Source: Legionella jamestowniensis (GTDB lineage Bacteria > Pseudomonadota > Gammaproteobacteria > Legionellales > Legionellaceae). Taken from it: a DNA stretch of 53,642 bases. Numbering within the stretch: the first letter of the stretch is position 1; every line of letters begins with the position of its first letter. Both the position numbers and the translations under genes were made by a program. Shown in pieces: positions 1 through 7,708 of the stretch. The DNA lies in assembly GCF_001467745.1 (NCBI RefSeq), contig NZ_LNYG01000012.1, positions 27,344 to 80,985 of the forward strand, given 5' to 3'. The notes under the pieces are model-generated. The model was given only the letters and a program-made list of their open reading frames with translations. It was not told the DNA's origin and made no database searches.

Positions 1-5
1 CTCCA

Positions 6-197
6 TCATGGGTTATATCGATCCACCAAACACCATTTCGCTTTTTGAGTGCCATCTACAATTACTCCTATGACTGACACCCTGCGATGCATCATGATAA
101 GGATACTTTGATCTCTAATATGTGACAAGATAAACAAATTTAAGAAATAGATTCCAGTTGGACTTGTGTTAATTTTCGAAATTATGCCACTCTTCAT
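6..197 (-). CDS. Doubtful small ORF, 63 aa
   Basis: This is a short open frame with a hydrophobic stretch near residues 16-25. I do not recognise the product. No convincing ribosome binding site precedes it, and it sits alone at the window edge, so it may be a remnant or a chance frame. The rest of 1-272 shows nothing else I can name and probably contains the murJ promoter. Confidence 0.15.
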   Translation of the reverse strand: MKSGIISKINTSPTGIYFLNLFILSHIRDQSILIMMHRRVSVIGVIVDGTQKAKWCLVDRYNP

Positions 198-272
198 TAA
201 GCACTTAGAGCCGTCGACCCAGTCTCATCTTTAAGTTATGATATTGATTATTCACGCTACTTAATACTTGTA

Positions 273-1895
273 ATGAATTCCAATAAAACCCTAAATGTTA
301 AAGCGACTGGGATTATCGCACTTGCAGTGATGTTTAGTCGCGTATTAGGTCTTATCCGGGAAGTCTTATTTAATACCTTATTTGGCACCGCTTCGATGGG
401 GATTTTTCTGATTTCATTTCGAGCGCCCAACCTATTAAGAGATCTTTTTGCAGAAGGGGCATTATCAGTTTCTTTCATCACAATTTTTTCTAAAAAAATA
501 GAAACAGAAGGTGATGACTCTGCGTGGAGACTGGCTGCTAAAATGCTCACGTTAACCAGCGTCGTAATGAGTATAATATCCCTAATTGGAATTATTTTTG
601 CTAAATATATAATCCATGCTTTAGCACCAGGCTTTTCAATAGAAGATATTGGTATAACTATCCTTCTCACTCAAATAATGTATCCTTTTATTTTGTTGGT
701 TTCTCTTGCCGCTATCATAATGGGGATTTTAAATTCCAAGAATGTCTTCGGTATACCCTCACTTGCTTCAAGCTTTTTTAATATTGGCTCAATTTTTGGT
801 GGTGTTTTTTGTGGCTGGTTAATTGACCCTGCATTCGGTGAGCGAGCATTGACTGGTTTAGCTATTGGAACAATGGTGGGTGGACTTTTACAACTTATCA
901 TACAATTTCCTAGCTTATGGAGAGTTGGCTTTCGTTTTAAACCAGATTTCAAATGGAACGATCCAGGGATCCGTAGTATCTTGATCTTAACTTTTCCTGC
1001 AATCATTGCTGCTAGTTCAGTACAATTCAATGTATTTATCAATTCAGCATTTGCTTCCTATCTTGGAAAAGAGGCCGTCACATGGCTTAACAGTGCATTC
1101 AGACTAATGCAGTTTCCTCTTGGCGCATTGGGGGTAGCTATTGCCACGATCACCCTACCTGTAATTTCACGTATTGCAGCAAGTACCAGCCAAACTCAAT
1201 TTGGACCAACATTAGGTCGCTCAATGCGCCTAGCCATATTTCTAACCATGCCAGCAGCAATTGGTCTTTGGTTTTTTGCTGAACCAATCATTTGCTTAAT
1301 CTATGAGCATGGTAAATTTCACTCGGCCGACACATTACAAACTGCTTATGCTTTAAAGTTTTATGCACTTGGTTTGATCAGCTATGCTTGCATCAAAATA
1401 TTATCCCCAGCCTTTTATGCTATTAATAAGAAATGGACACCCATGATGGTTAGCTTTTCTTCCATTGGTCTGAATATTTTCTTGAATTATTTTTTAATTT
1501 TTAAATTAGCTTTGGGACATGGAGGATTGGCGCTGTCAACGTCTATTTCAGCAACAAGTAATTTTTTAATTTTGTATATACTGATGAATCATTTGCATAA
1601 CCTGCAGACTATGTATTTTATAAGCACATTTCTTCGTTGTACTTTAGCATCAGGTCTTCTAGGATTAATTTGTTGGATAATATCATCTCACTTTAGTAAC
1701 TTCCTTTATCATCCTTCACTATTAATAAGCAGTATCTCCATAATTACTGCTATTTTTTTGGCTGGTTTAATATATTTATTGGCTTGTTTACTCCTTAAGA
1801 TAGAGATAGCAAGAAGTATGCTATTAAATTTTCAAGAAAAACTAGAAAAATTTGCGCATGGAAGTGAGAGCCATAGTCGTCAAAAAATTAACTAA
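273..1895 (+). CDS. murJ: MurJ/MviN-family lipid II flippase (probably an accessory copy)
   Basis: The 540-residue protein is almost entirely hydrophobic, consistent with about 14 membrane segments. It carries the MurJ hallmark near residues 40-65 (SFRAPNLLRDLFAEGALSVSF). MurJ proteins of the MVF/MOP superfamily flip lipid II across the inner membrane for peptidoglycan synthesis. The N-terminal reading (VMFSRVLGLIREVLFNTLFG) and the LLRDLFAEGALS form look closer to copies I recall from delta-proteobacteria and Acidobacteria than to the usual gamma-proteobacterial chromosomal MurJ. The surroundings are accessory, so I infer a second, acquired copy. The stop codon overlaps the stop of the convergent downstream gene by 4 nt. 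The family call is firm; paralogue status is inference. Confidence 0.9.
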   Translation: MNSNKTLNVKATGIIALAVMFSRVLGLIREVLFNTLFGTASMGIFLISFRAPNLLRDLFAEGALSVSFITIFSKKIETEGDDSAWRLAAKMLTLTSVVMSIISLIGIIFAKYIIHALAPGFSIEDIGITILLTQIMYPFILLVSLAAIIMGILNSKNVFGIPSLASSFFNIGSIFGGVFCGWLIDPAFGERALTGLAIGTMVGGLLQLIIQFPSLWRVGFRFKPDFKWNDPGIRSILILTFPAIIAASSVQFNVFINSAFASYLGKEAVTWLNSAFRLMQFPLGALGVAIATITLPVISRIAASTSQTQFGPTLGRSMRLAIFLTMPAAIGLWFFAEPIICLIYEHGKFHSADTLQTAYALKFYALGLISYACIKILSPAFYAINKKWTPMMVSFSSIGLNIFLNYFLIFKLALGHGGLALSTSISATSNFLILYILMNHLHNLQTMYFISTFLRCTLASGLLGLICWIISSHFSNFLYHPSLLISSISIITAIFLAGLIYLLACLLLKIEIARSMLLNFQEKLEKFAHGSESHSRQKIN

Positions 1896-2326
1896 TCTCT
1901 GATGCCAAACCATCTAATAAGTGTCTTTTCACCAAGATGGTCATAAATATAAGATAAATAATATGTTAGATGAGTGGTTAATTGTTCTTGTGAGGGAGCT
2001 ATCTCATTGCTAAAAGGGGTATGGTGAATATATTTTTTAAAGTAAAAATTACAAAAATCCATATAACCTTTTGTAAATAATAGAAATGTATGCCACATAT
2101 CATCAATTTCTTTCATCTCATGATGAATAACACATTGGAAATTTAATTCTTCTTGTTCAGGGTTAGTCATTTGATCATACTTATGTTTATTGCATAGCCA
2201 TAAAAATTTTAAAAGCTCAGTAAAAGCCTCTTCTGGGCCAAGAGTATTATCAGGATATTCTTTTTTATAACGATTAATCACATCTGAATTTTGATATTGT
2301 AAAAGCTGGCTAAGTGGAACTATCAT
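1892..2326 (-). CDS. GRDP-like (glycine-rich-domain-protein-like) protein, 144 aa
   Basis: The central motif EIDDMWHTFLLFTKGYMDFC followed by an HHTP segment matches the conserved core of GRDP-like proteins (PF07173 type: D-x-x-W-H-x-H/F-L-L-x-T-x-x-Y-x-x-F-C ... HH). That core is probably a small helical, possibly metal-binding unit; no reaction is established that I know of. There is no signal peptide or membrane segment, so it should be cytosolic. A GATAGG ribosome-binding-like site lies 7-8 nt before the ATG. It is 74 nt downstream of the Cys-rich peptide gene on the same strand, separated by a perfect palindrome, which suggests one operon with an attenuating or RNA-stabilising hairpin. 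Its stop overlaps the stop of murJ. Confidence 0.65.
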   Translation of the reverse strand: MIVPLSQLLQYQNSDVINRYKKEYPDNTLGPEEAFTELLKFLWLCNKHKYDQMTNPEQEELNFQCVIHHEMKEIDDMWHTFLLFTKGYMDFCNFYFKKYIHHTPFSNEIAPSQEQLTTHLTYYLSYIYDHLGEKTLIRWFGIRD

Positions 2327-2353
2327 TTTTTTACCTATCTGTAAATTTGAGAT

Positions 2354-2381
2354 AAGTAGTTAAGAGTACTCTTAACTACTT
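2354..2381. terminator. Perfect 28-bp palindrome between the peptide and GRDP-like genes
   Basis: The two 14-nt halves (AAGTAGTTAAGAGT and its exact complement) meet with no spacer, so the transcript from the minus strand would fold into a 12-13 bp hairpin just after the peptide stop codon. No T-run follows on the minus strand, so it is more likely an attenuator, a 3'-end-protecting hairpin or a protein site than a simple terminator. Confidence 0.55.
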
Positions 2382-2400
2382 TGAAAAATTGCTCAAATGC

Positions 2401-2523
2401 TCACACACCACATTGGCCTGCGCAAGGGACAGGATGACAGCCATGTTTGCATTGCGCGCACTTTGAGTTCGCATTTTGCTGAATTTTTATTTCAATAATT
2501 TTTTTTATTAATTGGGATTTCAT
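2401..2523 (-). CDS. Small Cys/His-rich peptide, 40 aa (candidate peptide precursor)
   Basis: The frame starts with ATG at 2523 and stops with TGA at 2401-2403. The first 20 residues are Lys/Ile-rich (MKSQLIKKIIEIKIQQNANS), like a leader. The last 20 contain five Cys and two His in CAQCKHGCHPVPCAGQC. AGAGG sits 6 nt before the ATG, a strong ribosome binding site that argues for real translation. The layout (Lys-rich front, Cys-rich core, hairpin, second gene, divergent ABC exporter) resembles a ribosomally made peptide natural product, or alternatively a small metal-binding peptide. I know no named family for it and see no classical modifying enzyme next to it. Confidence 0.6.
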   Translation of the reverse strand: MKSQLIKKIIEIKIQQNANSKCAQCKHGCHPVPCAGQCGV

Positions 2524-2576
2524 ATTAACCTCTTAGTTGTTATTTGAGAAAAATCTACATCATTTCTATATAAAAC

Positions 2577-2652
2577 GAAACGTGTTATTATTACAACATA
2601 TCGTTTCAATCACGGCAAACATTTTAAATGTTTCGTACGCTATGATCGAAAC
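2577..2652. promoter_or_regulatory. Two consecutive inverted repeats between the peptide operon and the ABC exporter gene
   Basis: GAAACG (2577-2582) pairs with CGTTTC (2602-2607), and GTTTCG (2630-2635) pairs with CGAAAC (2647-2652). Four copies of the same hexamer in alternating orientation in the divergent promoter region look like operator sites for one regulator controlling both directions. The regulator is not identified. Confidence 0.4.
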
Positions 2653-2682
2653 TTATAAAATAACTTACCAATTAACTTAAAA

Positions 2683-4473
2683 ATGAATGCCAAAAAAACC
2701 TCTTTAACTCATTTCATTCTTTCCACAGTGTGGCCTTATAAAATTTGGATCCCTATCATAGCCTTAGCAGGATTGATTTGGGCGTCCCTCAATACCTGCA
2801 TACCTTATGTACTTAAACTTATTATTGATAAAGTTTTGGTTTTTCAAGGACATAAAGCCCAATTACCTAAAACTTTACAATCATATTTCTTTAGTTATAT
2901 TGCACTTTGGATAGGACTTTGTGCCAGTATACGTCTTTTAGATTGGGCAAAGATGAAGTTTTTTCCTAGCGTGCGTGAAAATGTAATCAAAGAAATGTTC
3001 AATTATCTGAGTCAACATTCACACCAGTACTTTCAAAATAATTTTACTGGGAGTTTAATTAATAAAATTAATGATATGCAAAAAGGAATCATTGGCATTC
3101 TTTCTATAGTGGATGAGCTTTACGTTCAGTTGCTAGTCATATTCATGGCTATTATCACCATGCTATTTGTTCACCCAATTTTTGCAGCCATTCTATTTGG
3201 CTGGATTGTTTCTTTCCTATTCATCACCATGTTATTTTTGAAACCGATTCAAAGGCTTTCGCATGCTCTTTCAGAAAGTGTAACAACGTTAGTTGGTAAA
3301 AAAGTTGATAGCATCAGCAATATCATTAATGTGATACTTTTTGCCAGACATAAAAAGGAAAATCACTACATTCATCAAAGCATTCTCGATACGGTAGCTA
3401 AAGACCGTGCCATGCAAGCTAAGGTTATCAAAATGCGCCTATTTTGGGATTTTAGCATTTTAATTTTTACGGGATTAAATATTTATATTTTGCTTCTCAT
3501 GTACAGTAAGGATCTTATTACTATTGGAGATTTTGCTTTTGTTATCAGTGTATCCATTAGTATCTTATGGAATTTATGGTTTATCGCGGGGCAAGTTGTA
3601 ATTTTTTCTGAACAAGTAGGTAATTGTAAGCAAGCTTTATCGATTCTAGGTAAATCACACGATATCGTCGATGCGAAGGATGCAAAGCCACTGCTGGTAA
3701 CTCGAGGCAAAATTGAATTTAAAGAAGTGACATTTCATTATAATGAAGGTACTTATCTGTTCAAGAATAAAAATATCATTATTTTACCTGGTCAAAAAGT
3801 AGGTCTTGTAGGATTTTCTGGAAGCGGAAAGAGTACCTTTGTTAATCTGATTTTGCGTCTTTTTGATGTTGAATCAGGCACAATTAAAATTGATGATCAA
3901 AGCATTAAAAACGTGACCCAACAATCACTAAGGGAACAAATAGCTCTCATCCCGCAGGACATAACCCTATTTCATCGTACGTTAATGGAGAATATACGCT
4001 TTGGTGACATGAATGCAAAAGATGAAGAAGTGATTGCCATCTCTAAGAAAGCCCATTGCCATGAATTTATCAGTCAACTTAAAGAAGGTTATCAAACAGT
4101 GGTCGGTGAGCGTGGTATTAAACTATCAGGTGGCCAGCGCCAACGAATTGCTATTGCGAGAGCAATGCTCAAAAATGCCCCGATTCTAATTTTGGATGAG
4201 GCAACCTCTGCATTGGATTCCCTTACTGAACAATATATTCAAGAAGCTTTAGATGAAATGATGCATAACAAAACCACTATTGTTATTGCTCATCGTTTAG
4301 CAACGCTATCAAAAATGGATAGAATATTAGTATTTGACAAAGGGAAAATTATTGAAGATGACTCTCATGAAGCGCTATTGAGGCTTGATGGTCATTATGC
4401 AAGGTTGTGGCAAATGCAAGCAGGTGGATTTTTGCCTAAAATTGCGAGTGACTGTAATCACAATTTGGCCTAG
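2683..4473 (+). CDS. ABC exporter, fused membrane and ATPase domains, 3' end replaced by a transposon
   Basis: The 596-residue half-transporter has six membrane helices in residues 1-310 followed by a nucleotide-binding domain with Walker A GFSGSGKST, Q-loop IPQDITLF, signature LSGGQRQR, Walker B LILDEATSALDS and switch His in VIAHRLAT. It works as a dimer in the inner membrane, exporting a lipid, drug or peptide; it lacks an N-terminal C39 peptidase domain. It diverges from the Cys-rich peptide operon, making that peptide a candidate substrate (inference). The last codons (TTG GCC TAG) lie in the transposon's left terminal repeat: joining 4466 to 11371 restores a frame ending at 11416 that is about 13 residues longer. 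The tail lies beyond the H-loop, so activity may survive. Confidence 0.88.
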   Translation: MNAKKTSLTHFILSTVWPYKIWIPIIALAGLIWASLNTCIPYVLKLIIDKVLVFQGHKAQLPKTLQSYFFSYIALWIGLCASIRLLDWAKMKFFPSVRENVIKEMFNYLSQHSHQYFQNNFTGSLINKINDMQKGIIGILSIVDELYVQLLVIFMAIITMLFVHPIFAAILFGWIVSFLFITMLFLKPIQRLSHALSESVTTLVGKKVDSISNIINVILFARHKKENHYIHQSILDTVAKDRAMQAKVIKMRLFWDFSILIFTGLNIYILLLMYSKDLITIGDFAFVISVSISILWNLWFIAGQVVIFSEQVGNCKQALSILGKSHDIVDAKDAKPLLVTRGKIEFKEVTFHYNEGTYLFKNKNIIILPGQKVGLVGFSGSGKSTFVNLILRLFDVESGTIKIDDQSIKNVTQQSLREQIALIPQDITLFHRTLMENIRFGDMNAKDEEVIAISKKAHCHEFISQLKEGYQTVVGERGIKLSGGQRQRIAIARAMLKNAPILILDEATSALDSLTEQYIQEALDEMMHNKTTIVIAHRLATLSKMDRILVFDKGKIIEDDSHEALLRLDGHYARLWQMQAGGFLPKIASDCNHNLA

Positions 4474-4504
4474 CGCTCCGGAACTTGCGCCCTGACGCAA
4501 AAAT
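4467..4504 (+). repeat. Left terminal inverted repeat of the Tn3-family element
   Basis: It begins GGCCTAGCGCTCCGG and ends with GACGCAAAAAT. It is 38 bp and identical in inverted orientation to 11328-11365. AATTT at 4462-4466 is the left target duplication. The GGCCTAG end supplies the premature stop of the ABC exporter gene. Confidence 0.95.
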
Positions 4505-4516
4505 ACTTATCTCATA

Positions 4517-5074
4517 CTACTGAACAGCCTTCCTGATTTTTTGCTCCATTTCAGAAGTTATCTCAGTTGATCGAGGAGGAAGCTTTGTTGTCCCACGCAA
4601 GCCATTTTGTTCAATATCTTTAATAAGCAGATCCATCACGGCTATTTCGCGGACTTGAGCCTCTATTATCTGATCTGCCAATTTACGAACACGAGGGTCT
4701 TTAATTGTTGCTTTTCTGGAGTTATTTATAGCAATGGAGTGATGAGGGATCATTGATTTCATGAAGCTAATATCAGTAATAACGAACTGCCCTCGATTAA
4801 TCACTAATAAAATAACCCCCATTATTGCCGCGATGCTGAGAATACTAACTTTAATTACTATTCCTTCATACATAGACCACATAAACCCTAGCATTACAAT
4901 ACTCATAACGCATCCCATTATCAAGGAAGCAATCAGCCGGTTTAGACTAAACATGGCATGGTCAAACGAATAAACAAGCTGGTACATCAAAAAAAACATA
5001 ATAAAAGTAGAGACTGTAATCATCGCAACAAATCGTCCCCAACTCATACTTCCTCTTTGCTTTTGCTTATCCAT
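4517..5074 (-). CDS. DUF305 membrane protein, probable copper-resistance accessory
   Basis: Three membrane segments in roughly residues 10-100 are followed by an outward-facing DUF305 region with the family motif [12 protein letters not shown], a helical dimetal-ferritin-like fold often found with copper or silver resistance genes. AGGAG lies 6 nt before the ATG at 5074; a GTG two codons upstream is too close to that site. The gene lies 56 nt downstream of the CopA-CopB fusion on the same strand, so the two are likely co-transcribed and act in periplasmic copper handling. Confidence 0.75.
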
Positions 5075-5130
5075 GTTCACTCCTTTTTAAACATCACCCC
5101 TGATTTAAAAGATCGAAAATCTGTATCGGG

Positions 5131-7527
5131 TTAAATAATAAAATTTAAGCCAAAAAAAAGCGAGTTTTCGACTACTGCTTCTCCATTGCTTCGCCTGATA
5201 TTTTTTAAGATACTGTGATATTTGGTATGTTCGTATTCTATAAAGGCAGAAATGCCTGGTGTAATTCTATAGTTTGGACGAATCACATATTGCGTCTCAT
5301 TAAGACCACTACCAATTTCATCTTCTGTAATAGTTTTCGTTGCAGCAATAGCTCTAAAAAGGGTCCCTAAAAATAAATTATTGGTTAATTGAGTATTACG
5401 ACCAAATTCAATATCTGCTTTAAAACTTTCTTTATGATAATAGAACCTGGAATTGTTAGTGATAAAATAATACATTAGTCCTTCAAAACCGATCCCAGGC
5501 TGCCAGTAAGGTGTTTTTGATGGGCGATAAAAATAATTTGCACCACCTTTTATCATCCAAAATTGGCTGATTTGTCGCCAATAGAATACATCAATATCCG
5601 CGTTGGAAATATTTCCCTTTTCCATTTCAGCATCATTAATATATAGCTGTAATTTGTTAAAATCAGGGCCATATAATCCATAATAAGTCAGGGTTTGTCG
5701 ATTTTTGGAGAAATCACCTCCGAATTCAATAAAAGATGCTGCAAAAAATTTATTGGGTGTGTGCACAGGATGCTCTACCATCGGCAACGAAATAGGACGT
5801 AGTTCATCTACTCGAACAATTGGCCGGTTATAGTAGGATGTATGTTTAATGATATTTTTTGGCGGTTCTTTACCTTTCGCAATGTCAATAATAGAAGCAT
5901 ATTGAAATGTTCTGGCAAGACCAGAAGCCATGTGATTTAGCATATGACAATGGAAAAACCACTGGCCACTAGCATCGGTATCTAAATCAGCTGTAACTTC
6001 ACTGCCCGGAGGGATATCAATAGTATGTAGCAAAGGATCGTGGTTTCCGTGACCGTTTCTTAGAATCAACCAGTGACCATGCAAGTGCATAGGATGATGC
6101 ATCATGGAATTATTAATAAAAACTAATCGATATCGTTTTGCAGGCAATAGTTTAATGGGTTTAGCGTTGTATTCAGGAACACCATTAATAAACCATATAA
6201 AGCGATCCATGAAGCCGAACAATTGTAGATTAATCGTTTTATAGATGGGCTTTTTAGGATTATTGGTTTCATATTTTGCTCTTAAATGCTGGTATTTCGT
6301 ACCTATTGTGACAGGTTTTTTTTGTTTATTGTGATGTTTTGCTTGCGTGTGGCTTTCGGTTGATATATTGCCTGTCTCAATCGTATTGATATGCGGCTGA
6401 TGGTGAAGTTCACTCTGCATTCCCATGTGCGCCATCGGCTTTAAACCGCGTTTTTTTTCATTTTTCATTTTGCCACGAGTGGTAGGTTTTGGATCTGGAA
6501 AAGGCATAACCTCCTTATAAAGGACGGGCTGATCTGCGTTTGTAATTAAAGCTCCCAGTGCTTTTCCAACTTTATCAAAAGATTCTGCATAAATGATGTA
6601 GGGCTTGTTTTGTTCAATTTTTATTAATACATCATTCGTTTCTCCAGGGCCGATAAAAAAATCTTTTACCGGATAAGGTATAACATCATTACCTTGCACA
6701 TGTACCATCTTCATGGTAACACCAGGTATTTTGACGCGAAAAAAAGTATTAGCGCCGGCTCCTATAAAACGCAGACGTACTACGTCACCCACCTTAACTT
6801 GACGTGTCCATGGGCGAGAGGTTGGATGACCATTCATCAAAAAAGTATCATAAGCAACGTCGCTTAGATCAAAGATGCCCATACGCATGTACTGCATCAT
6901 TTTATAATCCATCCATATTTTTTTACCCTCTTCTTTTGAGGCTTTACTGTAGCTTTGAATAAATTGTTGAAGTGATGGTTGCAAAGGAAATCTTGCACCA
7001 TAATATTCACCTGTTTTTTTTAAATTGGCTTGGATATGATCGGCTTTGGTATTTTTCCAGTCAGATAAAACTATTTCAAAGTCCTTATTGTATTTAAAAG
7101 CAGGTGGTGATTTTGGTTCGATAATATAAGCGCCATATAAGCCTTCTTGCTCCTGAAGACCTGCATGCGAGTGATACCAATAGGTACCAGATTGATGCAG
7201 GGTATAATGGTATTTAAAAGTAGCGCCTGGAGGAATACCTTTTTGTGTGATGTTCATGACACCATCCATTTGCCAAGGGAGAATAATCCCATGCCAATGA
7301 ATGGCAGCTTCTTTATCTAAATGATTATGAACATTTATAGTGACCTCATCCCCTTCTTTAAATCGAAGCGTTGGAGCTGGAATCTGATGATTGATAGTAA
7401 TTGCTCGTGCAGGGTATCCAGTAAAATTAAAGGTATCATAAGCAACAGTTAAATCGATGATATGATGTTTTGCCCATACATTTGCAGCGCAAATCATTAA
7501 AATTAATGGTAAATATCCTTTGTTCAT
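5131..7527 (-). CDS. copA: CopA-CopB fusion: multicopper oxidase joined to a CopB outer-membrane domain
   Basis: The 798-residue protein starts with a Sec-type signal (MNKGYLPLILMICAANVWA) that lacks the twin arginine usual in CopA. Residues 25-550 form three cupredoxin domains with all four copper motifs: HWHG, YWYHSHAG, HHPMHLHGH and HCHMLNHM. The type-1 axial position is Leu (HMASGL) where CopA usually has Met, which in other multicopper oxidases goes with higher redox potential. A Met/His-rich insert lies near residues 365-400. Residues from about 570 on resemble CopB (PF05275 type), with alternating beta-strand pattern ending in aromatic and hydrophobic residues. CopA normally oxidises or sequesters periplasmic Cu(I), and CopB is a separate outer-membrane protein; here one chain carries both. 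Confidence 0.85.
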   Translation of the reverse strand: MNKGYLPLILMICAANVWAKHHIIDLTVAYDTFNFTGYPARAITINHQIPAPTLRFKEGDEVTINVHNHLDKEAAIHWHGIILPWQMDGVMNITQKGIPPGATFKYHYTLHQSGTYWYHSHAGLQEQEGLYGAYIIEPKSPPAFKYNKDFEIVLSDWKNTKADHIQANLKKTGEYYGARFPLQPSLQQFIQSYSKASKEEGKKIWMDYKMMQYMRMGIFDLSDVAYDTFLMNGHPTSRPWTRQVKVGDVVRLRFIGAGANTFFRVKIPGVTMKMVHVQGNDVIPYPVKDFFIGPGETNDVLIKIEQNKPYIIYAESFDKVGKALGALITNADQPVLYKEVMPFPDPKPTTRGKMKNEKKRGLKPMAHMGMQSELHHQPHINTIETGNISTESHTQAKHHNKQKKPVTIGTKYQHLRAKYETNNPKKPIYKTINLQLFGFMDRFIWFINGVPEYNAKPIKLLPAKRYRLVFINNSMMHHPMHLHGHWLILRNGHGNHDPLLHTIDIPPGSEVTADLDTDASGQWFFHCHMLNHMASGLARTFQYASIIDIAKGKEPPKNIIKHTSYYNRPIVRVDELRPISLPMVEHPVHTPNKFFAASFIEFGGDFSKNRQTLTYYGLYGPDFNKLQLYINDAEMEKGNISNADIDVFYWRQISQFWMIKGGANYFYRPSKTPYWQPGIGFEGLMYYFITNNSRFYYHKESFKADIEFGRNTQLTNNLFLGTLFRAIAATKTITEDEIGSGLNETQYVIRPNYRITPGISAFIEYEHTKYHSILKNIRRSNGEAVVENSLFFGLNFII

Positions 7528-7674
7528 TAAATAATCCTTAATGTATACGCCATTAACAAATGTTAGTAGCAGGCAGAGTGAAATGCCTTTTGGTTCCTAT
7601 TTTTATTTAGTGGTTGATACTATCATCAGATTTAGATAAATTACAACATAAAAATAGAGGAATATAGCTATTAG

Positions 7675-7702
7675 AGTTCCGACTCTGGCTATTCTAGGAA
7701 CT
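7675..7702. promoter_or_regulatory. Inverted repeat before tnpA, candidate TnpI recombination core
   Basis: AGTTCC (7675-7680) and GGAACT (7697-7702) flank a 16-bp spacer directly upstream of the tnpA start. Tn3-family elements with a tyrosine resolvase (Tn4430 type) keep an internal resolution site near their recombination genes, so this is a plausible core, but the arms are short. The rest of 7528-7674 is AT-rich and should hold divergent promoters for the copper and transposition genes. Confidence 0.3.
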
Positions 7703-7708
7703 GGTGAA

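Noticed and set aside
257-670. Long minus-strand open frame opposite murJ
   Set aside because: Low-complexity, protein-unlike composition; it is the shadow of a clearly recognisable MurJ frame.
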